The notes under the pieces: generated by a model
Told to the model about the DNA's origin: nothing
Database searches by the model: none
Seen by the model: the letters and a program-made list of their open reading frames with translations, nothing else
Assembly (NCBI GenBank): GCA_019694315.1
Contig: JAIBCE010000001.1
Location: forward strand, 1 to 64,000
From: Sandaracinaceae bacterium
GTDB lineage: Bacteria > Myxococcota_A > Polyangia > Polyangiales > Sandaracinaceae
Reading direction: 5' to 3'
DNA length: 64,000 nucleotides
Shown: positions 27,914 to 38,800 of the stretch, piece after piece
Numbering within the stretch: position 1 is the stretch's first letter
Layout: the number at the start of each line of letters is the position of its first letter
Position numbers and translations under genes: made by a program

Positions 27914-30594
27914 GAGGCCTCGGGCGCGGGAGGAGGCAAGCTCGGCGGCGTGCCCACGAGTGGGAGCGTGATGGTGAAGATCGCGCCGCCGCCATCGCGC
28001 GACGAGGCCCGGATGGATCCCCCGTGTGCCTCGCAGATGGCCCGGCAGATCGGCAGACCCAGCCCCACACCCGCCGCGTGGACCTGCCTGCCGCGGAAGA
28101 AGCGCTCGAAGATCCGCTCCTCGCTCCCCGATGCAACACCCGGCCCCCGATCTGCGACGGTCACGATCATCGCTCCCGACTCCATGCGCGCCTCGACGTC
28201 GATCGCGCTCTCCCCAGCGTACTTCACGGCGTTCTCGAGCAGGTTGACGAAGAGCTGCTCCACCAGCACGGGATCGACGGAGATCAGCGGGAGCTCGGGC
28301 CCGAGCGAGAGTCTCACCTCCCGCTTGCCGAGTCGGGGCTCGATCTGTGTGATCGCAGCGACGACCACTTCCTCGAGCGGCACCCACTCTCGCTTGAGCG
28401 CCACGGACCCGGACTCGAGCCTCGTCATGTCGAGCAAGTTCGACACGAGGCGCTCGAGGCGCTGCGCCTCGCTGCAGATGGACGACACGAGCTCGGCCCG
28501 CGTGGCCTGCGGCAACGACTCGTCGTCACGGATCGTGGTCGCGGCTCCCGTGATCACGGCCAGCGGGGTCCTCAGGTCGTGCGACACGGCGGACAGGAGC
28601 GAGCTCCGCAGCTCCTCCGATTTCACACGCACGGCGGCTGTCCGCGCCTCCTCCGCGAGCCGGAGTCGCTCGAGCGCGAACGCCGCCTGCCGCGCGAACG
28701 CGTCGAGCCACTCTCGTGGTTCCTGATCGAGCCCTCGCCCAGAGCGTGGCTCGATCGCGATCACGCCGACCACGTCGCTGCCCACCGCGAGCGGTGCGCA
28801 CACGGTCCGCGAGCCCGGCAGGGTGTCGGTGCCTAGGCCCGCGACGCGAGCGTGCTCGAACGCCCATCGCGCGACGCCAAGCTCCTTGGTGTCGAGCTCC
28901 GAGCCTGCCGGCTTGGACGCGATGGAGACGAGCGTTCCTGCGACATCCGGAGCGTAGACGAAGGTCCGCGCGTCGAAGAGCTCGGCCGCGTGCGCAGCCA
29001 CCGCGGCGGCCGAGGCCGCGCGGTCCGTCGCTGCGCCGAGGTCGCGACTCAGCGCGTAGAGCGCAGCGGTGCGCTTCTCTCGTCGGATCGCGCCTCGCTC
29101 TTGCCGACGGATGCGCGCGGTGAGCTCGCTGACGATGAGCCCGACTCCGAACATCATCAGGAACGTGAGGACGTAGCGAGTGTCCTCGACCGCGAAGGTG
29201 TAGTGCGGCGGCACGAAGAAGAAGTCGTAGGACGCGACGCCCAGCCCCGCGGCCAAGATGGACGGGCCGCGGCCGAAGCGGATCGCCGCGACGAGGACCG
29301 CCACCAAGAAGAGCACCTCCAGATCGGGCACATCGAAGACGGCGTGCAGCCCGAGCGCGAGGAGGGTCGTGACCGCCACGATGAGCGCGGCGCTCGCATA
29401 GTGAACGGGCGGCGCCCGATGCGCCTCGGAGGATGGAGCGATGGCGGGCGCGCTCGTCGGCGTGGTGCTGCCGATGACCTGCACGTCGACGTCCGCGCTG
29501 CCTCGCACCACCTCGTCCAGGAGAGAGCCGCGCAGTCGATCGAGCCAGCGCGAGTGCGTGGGCTTGCCGATGAGGAGACGCGTGACGTTGTGCTGCCGCG
29601 CATAGGAGAGAACGGCCTCGGCGACGCGCAGCCCCTCGAGTCGAACGACGCTCGCACCGAGCGACTCGGCGAGGCGGAGGTGTCCCTCGAGGCGCTCGCG
29701 ATCCGAGGGGCGCTCCACGCTCTCCACATAGGCCGCGACCCACGGTGCGCGCAGTCCGGCCGCGAGGCGGCATCCCGCGCGGATCACCCGATCGGATCCG
29801 GGTGAGGGCCCGACGCAGACGAGGATGCGCTCGCTCGCCGGCCAGGTCTCCTCGACGCCGTGCTCGGCGCGGTACTCGCGAACGTCCTCGTCGACGTGCT
29901 GCGCCGTGCGTCGCAGCGCGAGCTCGCGCAGCGCGAGGAGATTCCCCTTGCGAAAGAAGTGCGCGCGCGCGCGCTCGGCCTGCTCCGCGAGATAGACCTT
30001 GCCCTCGGCGAGCCGTGAGAGCAGCTCCTCCGGCGCGATGTCGACGACCTCGATCTCGTCAGCGCGCTCGAAGACAGAGTCCGGCACCGTCTCGCGAACC
30101 TGCACGTGCGTGATCTGCGCGACCACGTCGTTGAGGCTCTCGACGTGCTGCACGTTGACCGTGGTGAACACGTCGATGCCGGCCTCGAGGAGCTCGAGGA
30201 CGTCCTGCCATCGCTTGGGGTGGCGGGAGCCCGGCGCGTTGGTGTGCGCGAGCTCGTCCACGAGCAACACCTTCGGCTTGCGAGCGAGCGCCGCGTCGAG
30301 ATCGAGCTCCTCGAGGGCCCGACCACGGTGGTTGGTCTGGCGACGCAAGAGGAGCGGCAGTCCCTCGGTCAACGACTCGGTCTCTGCGCGCTTGTGCGTC
30401 TCGACGATCCCGACGACGACGTCGACGCCCTCCTCGCGAAGATCGTGCGCCGACTGCAGCATCCGGTACGTCTTGCCAACACCGGGCGCGAAACCGAAGA
30501 AGATCTTGAGACGCGCGCGCTTCTCTCGCTGCTCCTCCGCGTTCACCCGGCGCAGGAGCTGATCAGGGTCCGGTCTCGTGTGGTCTTCGGTCAC
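27910..30594 (-). CDS. kdpD: KdpD K+-sensing histidine kinase
   Basis: 894 aa from the GTG at 30594. N-terminal KdpD domain with Walker A GFAPGVGKTY and Walker-B-like VLLVDELAHTNAPGSRH (about 30-240); USP-like domain about 245-370; four closely spaced TM helices about 400-500 (DUF4118); GAF domain; HisKA box AVSHDLRTPLAVI near residue 660; HATPase with N-box NLLENAVKYAGE and G-box DRGPGV. All modules of a functional sensor are present. It is a cytoplasmic-facing inner-membrane protein that controls the KdpE phosphorylation state. Seven nt separate it from kdpC, and it overlaps kdpE by 4 nt. Confidence 0.96.
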   Translation of the reverse strand: MTEDHTRPDPDQLLRRVNAEEQREKRARLKIFFGFAPGVGKTYRMLQSAHDLREEGVDVVVGIVETHKRAETESLTEGLPLLLRRQTNHRGRALEELDLDAALARKPKVLLVDELAHTNAPGSRHPKRWQDVLELLEAGIDVFTTVNVQHVESLNDVVAQITHVQVRETVPDSVFERADEIEVVDIAPEELLSRLAEGKVYLAEQAERARAHFFRKGNLLALRELALRRTAQHVDEDVREYRAEHGVEETWPASERILVCVGPSPGSDRVIRAGCRLAAGLRAPWVAAYVESVERPSDRERLEGHLRLAESLGASVVRLEGLRVAEAVLSYARQHNVTRLLIGKPTHSRWLDRLRGSLLDEVVRGSADVDVQVIGSTTPTSAPAIAPSSEAHRAPPVHYASAALIVAVTTLLALGLHAVFDVPDLEVLFLVAVLVAAIRFGRGPSILAAGLGVASYDFFFVPPHYTFAVEDTRYVLTFLMMFGVGLIVSELTARIRRQERGAIRREKRTAALYALSRDLGAATDRAASAAAVAAHAAELFDARTFVYAPDVAGTLVSIASKPAGSELDTKELGVARWAFEHARVAGLGTDTLPGSRTVCAPLAVGSDVVGVIAIEPRSGRGLDQEPREWLDAFARQAAFALERLRLAEEARTAAVRVKSEELRSSLLSAVSHDLRTPLAVITGAATTIRDDESLPQATRAELVSSICSEAQRLERLVSNLLDMTRLESGSVALKREWVPLEEVVVAAITQIEPRLGKREVRLSLGPELPLISVDPVLVEQLFVNLLENAVKYAGESAIDVEARMESGAMIVTVADRGPGVASGSEERIFERFFRGRQVHAAGVGLGLPICRAICEAHGGSIRASSRDGGGAIFTITLPLVGTPPSLPPPAPEAS

Positions 30595-30601
30595 GTCGCG
30601 C

Positions 30602-31207
30602 TCACCGCCCCGGAGTGTCCCCCGCGGCTCCGCCGGGCGCACCCAGCGCGTCGTCGAGCGCGAGGTTGACCCGCAAGACGTTCACACGCGGCGCACCGAG
30701 GAGACCGAGCGTCCGACCTTCCACGTGCTCCTCGACGATCGCTCGCACACGCGCCTCGTCGACCGCGCGCGCACGCGCGATCCGCGGCACCTGGAGCAGC
30801 GCCGCCGCCGGGGATACGTGGGGATCGAGCCCGCTGCCGGACGCCGTGACGAGATCCACGGGGATGTCTCCCTCGACACCCGACGCACGGAGCGCCTCCA
30901 CGCGAGCCGCGATTGCCTCGCGCAGCGCGGGGTTCAGCGGCCCCTGATTGGAGCCCGTCGAGGCCGATGCGTCGTACGCGAACGCGCCGGTCGCCGACGG
31001 TCGACCCCAGAGATACTCGGGGCGCTCGAAGGACTGCCCGATCAGCGCGCTGCCGACGGTCTGCCCGTCGCGTGTGATCAAGCTGCCATTGGCCTGCGAC
31101 GGAAACACCCCTTGAGCGATTCCCGTCACGAGCAGGGGATATGCGACACCCGTCAGCAGCGTCAGACAGGCCAAGAGAACAAGTGCGGGACGAACGAGGG
31201 TGAGCAT
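30602..31207 (-). CDS. kdpC: KdpC subunit of the K+-transporting ATPase
   Basis: 201 aa. One N-terminal TM helix (RPALVLLACLTLLTGVAYPLLVTGIAQ), then the typical periplasmic domain: FPSQANGSLI, SALIGQSFERPEYLWGRPSAT, SGSGLDPHVSPAAALLQVPRIA and NVLRVNLALDDA. KdpC clamps the KdpA/KdpB complex. Between kdpB (15 nt) and kdpD (7 nt). Confidence 0.96.
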   Translation of the reverse strand: MLTLVRPALVLLACLTLLTGVAYPLLVTGIAQGVFPSQANGSLITRDGQTVGSALIGQSFERPEYLWGRPSATGAFAYDASASTGSNQGPLNPALREAIAARVEALRASGVEGDIPVDLVTASGSGLDPHVSPAAALLQVPRIARARAVDEARVRAIVEEHVEGRTLGLLGAPRVNVLRVNLALDDALGAPGGAAGDTPGR

Positions 31208-31222
31208 GGGTCCTCCTGCTCC

Positions 31223-33295
31223 TCAGCCGACGCCGAGCGCGGTGAGGAGGAGATCGATCGCCTTGATGCACGGAAATGGGAGGACCACGCCGCCCAGGCC
31301 GTACACGAGGAGGTTTCGCGAGAGCAGCGTGGCCGCCGGAGCGGGTCGATAGGGCAGTCCGCGGAGCGCGAGCGGAATCAACGCAACGATGATGAGCGCG
31401 TTGAAGATCACGGCCGACATGACGGCTGTCGTGGGAGAGTGCAGGCCCATCACGTCGAGCGCGCCCAGGGCCGGATACGTGGCGGCGAAGGCCGCGGGGA
31501 TGATCGCGAAGTACTTCGCCACGTCGTTCGCGATGGAGAACGTCGTGAGCGAGCCCCGCGTCATCAACATCTGCTTTCCGATCTCGACGATCGACAGAAG
31601 CTTCGTCGGGTTCGAGTCGAGGTCGACCATGTTCCCGGCTTCCTTGGCCGCCTGCGTCCCTGAGTTCATGGCGACGGCGACGTCGGCCTGCGCCAGCGCC
31701 GGGGCGTCGTTGGTGCCGTCCCCGGTCATCGCGACGAGGTGGCCCTTTCCCTGGTAGTCGCGGATCATCTTCAGCTTCGCCTCGGGCGTGGCCTCGGCGA
31801 GGAAGTCGTCGACACCCGCCTCGGCGGCGATCGCCGCAGCCGTCAGGGGATTGTCGCCCGTGATCATCACGGTCTTGATGCCGATACGCCTGAGCTCCGC
31901 GAACTTCTCCTGGATGCCACCCTTCACGATGTCCTTGAGCTTCACGACGCCGAGCACCTTCTTGCCGTCTGCGACGACGAGCGGCGTGGCGCCGCCCTTG
32001 GCGACGTCCTCGACGATGCGCTTCACCTCGGGCGGGAACGTTCCGCCCTCGGCCGAGACGAAGCGCTGAATGGCATCGGATGCGCCCTTTCGAATCCGCT
32101 TTCCGTCCAGATCGACGCCGCTCATGCGGGTCTGTGCCGTGAAGGGGACGAACGTCGCTCCGAGCTCGCGCACCTCGCGCGCGCGAATCTCGAACTTCTC
32201 CTTCGCCAGCACGACGATGCTCCTGCCCTCGGGCGTCTCGTCCGCGAGGGAGCTGAGCTGCGCCGCGTCGGCGAGCTCTCGCTCGGAGACCTGCGTCGCA
32301 GGCAAGAACGCGGTCGCTTGTCGGTTGCCGAGCGTGATCGTTCCCGTCTTGTCGAGGAGGAGCACGTCCACGTCGCCCGCTGCCTCGACGGCGCGACCGG
32401 AGGTCGCGAGCACGTTCGCCTGGATCATGCGGTCCATGCCCGCAATTCCGATCGCCGAGAGCAGGCCGCCGATCGTCGTCGGGATGAGACACACGAGCAG
32501 GGCGACGAGCACCGTGAGGCTCACCGGTGCGCCGGCGCCCGCGCTCTCGACCGCGTACTCCGAGAACGGTCGCAGCGTGACGGTGGCCAGCAGGAACACG
32601 ATCGTCAGCGCCGCGAGGAGGATGTCGAGGGCGATCTCGTTGGGGGTCTTGGTGCGCTTGGCGCCCTCGACCATGGAGATCATCCGATCGAGGAAGGTCT
32701 CGCCGGGATTGCTCGTGATGCGGATCACGAGCCAGTCCGAGAGCACGCGTGTGCCACCGGTGACGGCGCTCCGGTCGCCGCCGCTCTCCCGGATGACGGG
32801 CGCGCTCTCGCCAGTGATGGCGCTCTCGTCGACGGACGCCACGCCCTCGACGATCTCACCGTCACTGGGGATCAGCTGTCCCGCCTCCACGAGCACGAGG
32901 TCGTCCTTGCGGAGCTGCGACGAGGGGATCCGCTCGCTGGTCGCGTCGCGTCTCGGCTCGAGCAGGCGCACAGCAGCGACGTCCTTGCGCGCCTTGCGCA
33001 GCGTGTCGGCCTGCGCCTTGCCGCGGCCCTCGGCCATCGCCTCCGCGAAGTTCGCGAAGAGGACCGTGAACCACAGCCAGAGCGACACCGAGAGCACGAA
33101 CCACGGCGAGGCGTCACCCTCGCCGGTCACGAGCGCATGGACGAACAGCAGCGTCGTGAACGCGCTGCCGATCTCGACCACGAACATGACCGGGTTGCGG
33201 ACCATGCGTCGCGGATCGAGCTTGACGAACGAGTCGACGATCGCGGCGCGGACGATCGCGCTCTCGAACAACGGACGTGTCTGACTGGTGCTCAT
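31223..33295 (-). CDS. kdpB: KdpB, catalytic P-type ATPase subunit
   Basis: 690 aa. P-type ATPase of class IA. TGES actuator loop ([10 protein letters not shown]), phosphorylation motif [11 protein letters not shown], nucleotide-binding region with KGASDA, and hinge [33 protein letters not shown] helices pair with KdpA to couple ATP hydrolysis to K+ uptake. Starts 4 nt after the kdpA stop. Confidence 0.97.
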   Translation of the reverse strand: MSTSQTRPLFESAIVRAAIVDSFVKLDPRRMVRNPVMFVVEIGSAFTTLLFVHALVTGEGDASPWFVLSVSLWLWFTVLFANFAEAMAEGRGKAQADTLRKARKDVAAVRLLEPRRDATSERIPSSQLRKDDLVLVEAGQLIPSDGEIVEGVASVDESAITGESAPVIRESGGDRSAVTGGTRVLSDWLVIRITSNPGETFLDRMISMVEGAKRTKTPNEIALDILLAALTIVFLLATVTLRPFSEYAVESAGAGAPVSLTVLVALLVCLIPTTIGGLLSAIGIAGMDRMIQANVLATSGRAVEAAGDVDVLLLDKTGTITLGNRQATAFLPATQVSERELADAAQLSSLADETPEGRSIVVLAKEKFEIRAREVRELGATFVPFTAQTRMSGVDLDGKRIRKGASDAIQRFVSAEGGTFPPEVKRIVEDVAKGGATPLVVADGKKVLGVVKLKDIVKGGIQEKFAELRRIGIKTVMITGDNPLTAAAIAAEAGVDDFLAEATPEAKLKMIRDYQGKGHLVAMTGDGTNDAPALAQADVAVAMNSGTQAAKEAGNMVDLDSNPTKLLSIVEIGKQMLMTRGSLTTFSIANDVAKYFAIIPAAFAATYPALGALDVMGLHSPTTAVMSAVIFNALIIVALIPLALRGLPYRPAPAATLLSRNLLVYGLGGVVLPFPCIKAIDLLLTALGVG

Positions 33296-33299
33296 GGCC

Positions 33300-35054
33300 T
33301 CACCGCGAGACGAGGTGCGACAGCTCGAGGTGCTCGACGACGGGGCCGAGCGCGAGCGCGGGGATGAACGTGAGCGCGCCGACGAGCACGACCGTGCCCA
33401 CGAGCAGCGTCACGAACAGGGGCGTGTGCGTGGGCAAGGTGCCCGCGCTGACGGGGATGATCTTCTTCTTCGCGAGCGAGCCCGCGATCGCGACGACGGG
33501 CACGATCACCCACCAGCGCCCGATCCACATGCAGACGCCGATCGCGGTCGCGTAGAACGTGCCGCTCACGGTGATGCCTCCGAACGCCGAGCCGTTGTTG
33601 TTCGCGCCCGACGAGAACGCGTAGAGGATCTCGGAGAAGCCGTGGATACTCGGGTTTCCGAGCGTCGACGTGCCAGCGTCGGTGGCGCAGGCGATCGCCG
33701 TCCCGAGCAGCACGGCGGCCGAAGGAAGCAAGATGACCAGTGAGGCCATCTTCATCTCGTAGGCCTCGATCTTCTTGCCGAGGTACTCGGGCGTACGCCC
33801 AACCATGAGACCGGCGATGAAGACTGCGATGATCGCGTACATCAACATGCCATAGAGCCCCGAGCCGACTCCCCCGAAGACGATCTCGCCGAGCTGCATC
33901 AGCCACATCGGCGCGAGGCCGCCGAGGGGCATGAACGAGTCGTGCATGGCGTTGACGGAGCCGTTGGAGGCGGCCGTGGTCGCCACTGCCCAGATGGCGC
34001 TCTCGGTGGGCCCGAATCGCACCTCCTTGCCCTCCATGTTCCCGCCCGCCGAGAGCAGCGTGGCAGTCTGGTCGACACCGATCCCGTCGAGCATCGGATT
34101 GCCACCCTGCTCGACGGCGATGGTGAGGACCGCGAGAGGCACGAAGATCGCGAGCATCGCGGCGAGGATCGCCACGCCCTGACGTCGGTCCTTCACGATC
34201 TCGCCGAAGGTGAAGCAGAGGGCCGCTGGAATCAGGAGGATCGCGACGCACTCGAGGAAGTTCGAGAGCGGGGTCGCGTTCTCGAACGGGTGAGCCGAGT
34301 TCACGTTGAAGAAGCCGCCACCGTTGGTGCCCAGTTGCTTGATCGCGATCTGCGAGGCCGCGGGGCCGAGCGCGAGAACCTGATCGGTGACGGACGAGCC
34401 ATCGGCGCTTGCCGTCGTCGCCTCGACGAGGTGCACGGTGGCGTAGGCCCCGAAGGTCTGCACGACACCTTGCGACACGAGCAGGACCGCGAGCACGAGC
34501 GAGAGCGGCAGGAGCACGTAGAGGGTGCCTCGGACGAGATCCATCCAGAAGCTCCCGAGCCCCGGCGCGTTCTTGCGGGTGAAGCCGCGAAGGAGCGCCA
34601 CGAGCACGGCCATGCCCGTCGCGGCCGACACGAAGTTCTGGACGGTCAGCGCCAGCATCTGCGTGAGGTACGAGAGCGTCGTCTCCCCTCCGTATGCCTG
34701 CCAGTTCGTGTTCGACGCGAAGCTCACTGCCGTGTTGAAGGACACCTCGGGGCTCACGGCCCCGAGGCCAGCCGGGTTGAGCGGGAGCACCCCCTGCACG
34801 CGCTGGAGGAGATAGACGCACAGGAGACCGGCGACATTGAAGACGATCACGGCCATCGCATAGCGAGGCCACGGCATCTCCTCGTCCTCGCGCACACCGG
34901 CCATGCGGTAGAGGAGGCGCTCGAAGGGCGCGAGCCAGCGCAGAACGGGGCTCGTGCCGTCATACACACGCGCCATGTAGAGACCGAGCGGATAGCCCAG
35001 TCCCACGATGACGACGAGGTAGAGGGCGAGCAGCAACACCGAGGACAAGGTCAT
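33300..35054 (-). CDS. kdpA: KdpA, K+-binding/translocating subunit
   Basis: 584 aa, slightly longer than the 557-aa E. coli protein, with about ten TM segments. K+ selectivity-filter regions are visible as [37 protein letters not shown], and the later [13 protein letters not shown] and [10 protein letters not shown] segments. Together with KdpB, KdpC and KdpF it forms the high-affinity K+ pump. Its ATG overlaps the kdpF stop (ATGA). Confidence 0.97.
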   Translation of the reverse strand: MTLSSVLLLALYLVVIVGLGYPLGLYMARVYDGTSPVLRWLAPFERLLYRMAGVREDEEMPWPRYAMAVIVFNVAGLLCVYLLQRVQGVLPLNPAGLGAVSPEVSFNTAVSFASNTNWQAYGGETTLSYLTQMLALTVQNFVSAATGMAVLVALLRGFTRKNAPGLGSFWMDLVRGTLYVLLPLSLVLAVLLVSQGVVQTFGAYATVHLVEATTASADGSSVTDQVLALGPAASQIAIKQLGTNGGGFFNVNSAHPFENATPLSNFLECVAILLIPAALCFTFGEIVKDRRQGVAILAAMLAIFVPLAVLTIAVEQGGNPMLDGIGVDQTATLLSAGGNMEGKEVRFGPTESAIWAVATTAASNGSVNAMHDSFMPLGGLAPMWLMQLGEIVFGGVGSGLYGMLMYAIIAVFIAGLMVGRTPEYLGKKIEAYEMKMASLVILLPSAAVLLGTAIACATDAGTSTLGNPSIHGFSEILYAFSSGANNNGSAFGGITVSGTFYATAIGVCMWIGRWWVIVPVVAIAGSLAKKKIIPVSAGTLPTHTPLFVTLLVGTVVLVGALTFIPALALGPVVEHLELSHLVSR

Positions 35055-35143
35055 TGCAGCTTCTCCGGAGAGAGGAGCGCGAAGAACAGATAGCCGAGCA
35101 GCAAGACAGTCAGTGCTCCGGCAGACACGAGCAGCGCGCTCAT
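35051..35143 (-). CDS. kdpF: KdpF small membrane subunit
   Basis: 30 aa: a single TM helix starting MSALLVSAGALTV and ending LLGYLFFALLSPEKL. The C-terminal FxALLxPExL pattern is diagnostic of KdpF, a lipid-like stabiliser of the Kdp complex. ATG at 35143; its stop overlaps the kdpA start by 4 nt. Confidence 0.92.
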   Translation of the reverse strand: MSALLVSAGALTVLLLGYLFFALLSPEKLQ

Positions 35144-35147
35144 GGCC

Positions 35148-35228
35148 TCACACCCTCTCGGCGAGGCGCACGAAGCCCCACGTCGCGAGCGACAAGAGTC
35201 CGACGAGCGCCAAGAACATCAGGTCCAT
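35148..35228 (-). CDS. Small single-helix membrane ORF at the head of kdp
   Basis: 26 aa: MDLMFLALVGLLSLATWGFV then RLAERV. A GAGG Shine-Dalgarno precedes the ATG at 35228, the gene starts 4 nt after the preceding 115-aa gene and ends 4 nt before kdpF. From recall, similar MDxxFLAL...W...R peptides precede kdpF in other bacteria, usually unannotated. Likely an extra small subunit or assembly factor of the Kdp complex. Confidence 0.7.
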   Translation of the reverse strand: MDLMFLALVGLLSLATWGFVRLAERV

Positions 35229-35232
35229 CACC

Positions 35233-35580
35233 TCACCCCTCCTCGTCCCAGGCATCGGCCTGCGCGCTCGGACCGGCGGCGATGCGATAGCCCACGCGCT
35301 CACGCTCCAGCGCGTCGTGGAACCGACCCGGACGCAGCGTGAGAGCCAGGGCGCGCGCCGCCGCGACCGCGACGACCGCCCCGAGCCCCATCTCGATCCC
35401 CGAGCCCGTACCGAACACGGCGAAACACGCGACGGGCCCGAGCCCGACCGCCATCAGCGCGACGAGCTCCGCGACGTCACATCGCCCGTCGGACGTGAGC
35501 CCCTCCGAGGCGCCCTCGTCGGACGCCCGGTCTCGGAACGACCACGTCTCGGACGAGGCCTCTGCTTCGACCACGCGCAT
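35233..35580 (-). CDS. Hypothetical membrane protein, first gene of the kdp operon
   Basis: 115 aa. A hydrophilic acidic N-terminal 35 residues is followed by two hydrophobic segments (VAELVALMAVGLGPVACFAVF and a second one, GLGAVVAVAAARALALTL) and a charged tail (RFHDALERERVGYRI). No named family recognised. It is 4 nt upstream of the 26-aa ORF and therefore in the kdp transcript. A role in Kdp assembly or K+ sensing is inferred from position only. The next 240 bp upstream hold the presumed kdp promoter. Confidence 0.6.
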   Translation of the reverse strand: MRVVEAEASSETWSFRDRASDEGASEGLTSDGRCDVAELVALMAVGLGPVACFAVFGTGSGIEMGLGAVVAVAAARALALTLRPGRFHDALERERVGYRIAAGPSAQADAWDEEG

Positions 35581-35671
35581 GGTGCACCTCGCGATGCGGA
35601 CGCCCGCGGCTCGACCATCGAGCCAGAGCGCCCGCCTTCACGAAGTGGTACCCGCGGCGCGGTCAGCCCGA

Positions 35672-35711
35672 CGTCAACAGGTGTGTCCGCCGTATCAAGA
35701 ACCCATCAAGA
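35672..35711 (-). promoter_or_regulatory. Candidate KdpE operator and -35 of the kdp operon
   Basis: Read on the minus strand, two abutting 11-bp units TCTTGATGGGT (35711-35701) and TCTTGATACGG (35700-35690) form a PhoB-box-like direct repeat; 12 bp downstream is a TTGACG -35-like hexamer (35677-35672). No convincing -10 follows. This is 90-130 bp ahead of the first gene (start 35580). Confidence 0.5.
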
Positions 35712-35761
35712 CGCCCGCCACCGAGACGGCGACGACCAACGAGACTGCGACGACCGACGAC

Positions 35762-35802
35762 GAAACGAGCCCCGCGAACGCCGGAGCGTCCGCGAGGCTC
35801 GT
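35762..35802 (-). terminator. nrdJ terminator
   Basis: On the minus strand ACGAGCC...GGCTCGT closes a stem (35802-35796 with 35771-35765) enclosing a nested 9-bp stem, followed by TTT. It begins about 20 nt past the nrdJ stop and separates nrdJ from the kdp promoter. Confidence 0.7.
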
Positions 35803-35822
35803 GTCGGAACGTCCGAGTCCGC

Positions 35823-38800
35823 TCAGCTACAGCCGAGCGACGCCCCGCAATTCAGGCACTTGTAGCAGGCGCCGTTGCGCACCGTGATGTGTCCGCAGCC
35901 GTCGCACATGGGGGCATCACCCATCATGTTCTCGAGCTGCTGATCCAGCGCGCTCTTGACCTTGGTCGCCGCAGGCTCCTCGCGCCCCGCGAACGCGAGC
36001 TCCACCTGCGCAGGCGCGACGTAGTCGTCGGGCGGGAGCGACGGCGTCGACTGACCGGGAAGTCGCGCCACGGCCATCGCGTCCGTCGGGCTCGTAAGCT
36101 CCGCCTGCTCTTCCTCCGGCGGCACCTGCGCGAAGTCGTAGCGCTTGAGGTACTCGACCCCGAGCACGCGGAAGATGTAGTCGACGAGCGACGTGGCGAA
36201 CTTGATGTTCGGGTGTCCCTCGACGATCCCGCTCGGCTCGAACCGCGTGAACGTGAACTGCTCGACGTACGCCGCCAGCGGCACGCCGTGCTGGAGCCCC
36301 ATCGAGACCGCGATCGCGAAGCAATTCATGAGGCTCCGGAACGCAGCGCCCTCCTTGTGCATGTCGACGAAGATCTCGCCCAGCGAGCCATCCTCGTAGT
36401 CGCCCGTGCGGAGGAAGACCTTGTGTCCCCCGATGCGCGCCTCCTGCGTGAAGCCGCGGCGTCGCTTGGGCAGACGGTGGCGAACGGTGGTCGGCGGCGT
36501 GAGCCCGTCGACCTGCTTCTTGCCACCCATCCGATGAGCCAGAGGCGCCTCGACGATGGGCGCCATCTCCGCGCCTGCCTTGCTCGACTTCTCGATGACC
36601 GCCTCGGCCTTCTTGGCCTCGGTCTTGACCTCTTCCTCGTCGGTGCTCGAGGTGTTGAGCGGCTGGCTGGCCTTGCAGCCGTCGCGGTAGAGCGCGATCG
36701 CCTTGAGGCCGAGCTTCCAACCCTCGTGGTAGATCTCCGCGACGTCGTCGACGTTGGCCTCGTTGGGGAGGTTCACCGTCTTGGAGATCGCGCCCGAGAG
36801 GAAGGGCTGCGCGGCCGCCATCATCCGCACGTGCGAGATGGGCTTGAGATAGCGCTTGCCGTGCTTGCCACAGCGATTGGCGCAGTCGAACACCGGATAG
36901 TGCTCGGCCTTGAGGTGCGGCGCGCCCTCGATCGTCATGCGACCGATGACCACGTCGTTGAGCTCCTCGCACTGCTTCTGCGTGAGGCCGAAGTGCTTGA
37001 GCAGGTTGAAGCCCGGCTTGTTGTACTGCTCGGGCTTGAGGCCGAGGCGCTCGAACGCGTGGCTGCCGATCACCCACGGAGACAAGGCCTGGCTCGCGTC
37101 GAACACCCCCGGCAGGGCCTTCTCCGCCTTGCTGAGCTCGCTCTCGGTGAGCCCCTTCTCGATGAGCATCGCGCGGGTGAGATACGGCGCGCCCGTGAAC
37201 GTGTTGGTGCCGCTCACGTACGCGACGATGTCGGCCACCTGCGCGGGGTTGTAGCCGAGGTGCGCGAGCGCCTCCGGCACCGACTGGTTCACGATCTTGA
37301 AGTAGCCGCCGCCCGCGAGCTTCTTGAACTTCACGAGCGCGAAGTCGGGCTCGATGCCCGTCGTGTCGCAGTCCATGAGGAGGCCGATCGTGCCCGTGGG
37401 CGCGAGCACCGTCGCCTGCGCGTTGCGGTAGCCGTACTGCTCGCCGAGCTTCACTGCGAGATCCCAGTCCTCGCGCGCCGCCGAGAGCACGTCGGTGGGG
37501 ACGCCCGAGTCGCCCTTGCCCACCGTCCCCGGGAATCCGGGGCGATCGATGGAGTACGCCGCGTCACGGTGCTTGGTCATCACGCGCAACATCGGCTGTC
37601 GGTTGCGCATGTAGCCGGGGAAAGGTCCCTTGCTGGCCGCCATCTCCGCCGACACGCGGTACGCGTGGCCCGTGAGGATCGCCGTGAGCGCACCGCACCA
37701 CGCGCGACCTGCGTCGGAGTCGTAGGGGATGCCAAGCCGCATGAGGAGCGTGCCGAGGTTCGCGTAGCCGAGGCCGAGCGGCCGGTAGTCGTGGCTGTTC
37801 TTCGCGATCTTCTTCGTCGGATAGCTCGAGAGATCGACGAGGACCTCCTGCGCGAGGAACATCACGCGGATCGCGTGGCGGTAGCCCTCGAGATCGAAGT
37901 TGCCCGACTCGTCGAGGAACTTCACGAGGTTGATCGACGACAGATTGCAGGCCGTGTCGTCGAGGAACATGTACTCGCTGCAGGGATTGCTGGCGTTGAT
38001 GCGCGCGGTGTTCGCGCACGTGTGCCACGCGTTGATCGTGGAGTCGTACTGCACGCCCGGGTCGGCGCATGCCCACGCGGCCTCGGCGATCTTCTTCCAG
38101 AGATCGCGCGCGCGGTGCGTGTCGACGACGTGCTCCTTGTTGGTGCGCATCGTCGTCTGCCACTCACCATCTTGCTCGACTGCGCGCATGAACTCGTCGG
38201 AGATGCGCACCGAGTTGTTCGAGTTCTGGCCGCTGACGGTGTGATAGGCCTCGCCGTTGAAGTCGCTCGCGTAGCCCGCCGAGATCAGCGCGCGCGCCTT
38301 CTTCTCCTCACGGACCTTCCACTCGATGAAGTCGACGATCTCGGGGTGGTCCATGTCGAGACAGACCATCTTCGCCGCGCGCCGCGTCGTGCCGCCCGAC
38401 TTGGTCGCGCCGGCGGCGCGATCGAAGACCTCGAGGAAGCTCATGAGGCCGGAGCTCGTGCCGCCACCCGCGAGCTTCTCCTGACGCCCGCGGAGCATCG
38501 AGAAGTTCGTGCCCGTGCCCGAGCCGTACTTGAAGAGGCGCGCCTCGGTCTTGACGAGATCGTAGATGCTCATCAGGTCGTCTTCGACCGACTGGATGAA
38601 GCACGCGGAGCACTGCGGCCGCTCGTAGGCGTTGGCCGTCTCCATGCACTCTTCGATCTTCGCGTCCCAGGCCCAGCTGCCACCCTGGCCCTCGATGCCG
38701 TAGCGGTGCCAGAGGCCGAGGTTGAACCACACCGGCGAGTTGAACGCGGCGCGCTGCGTCACGAGGAGGTACGCGAGCTCGGCCTCGAACGCGTCGGCGT

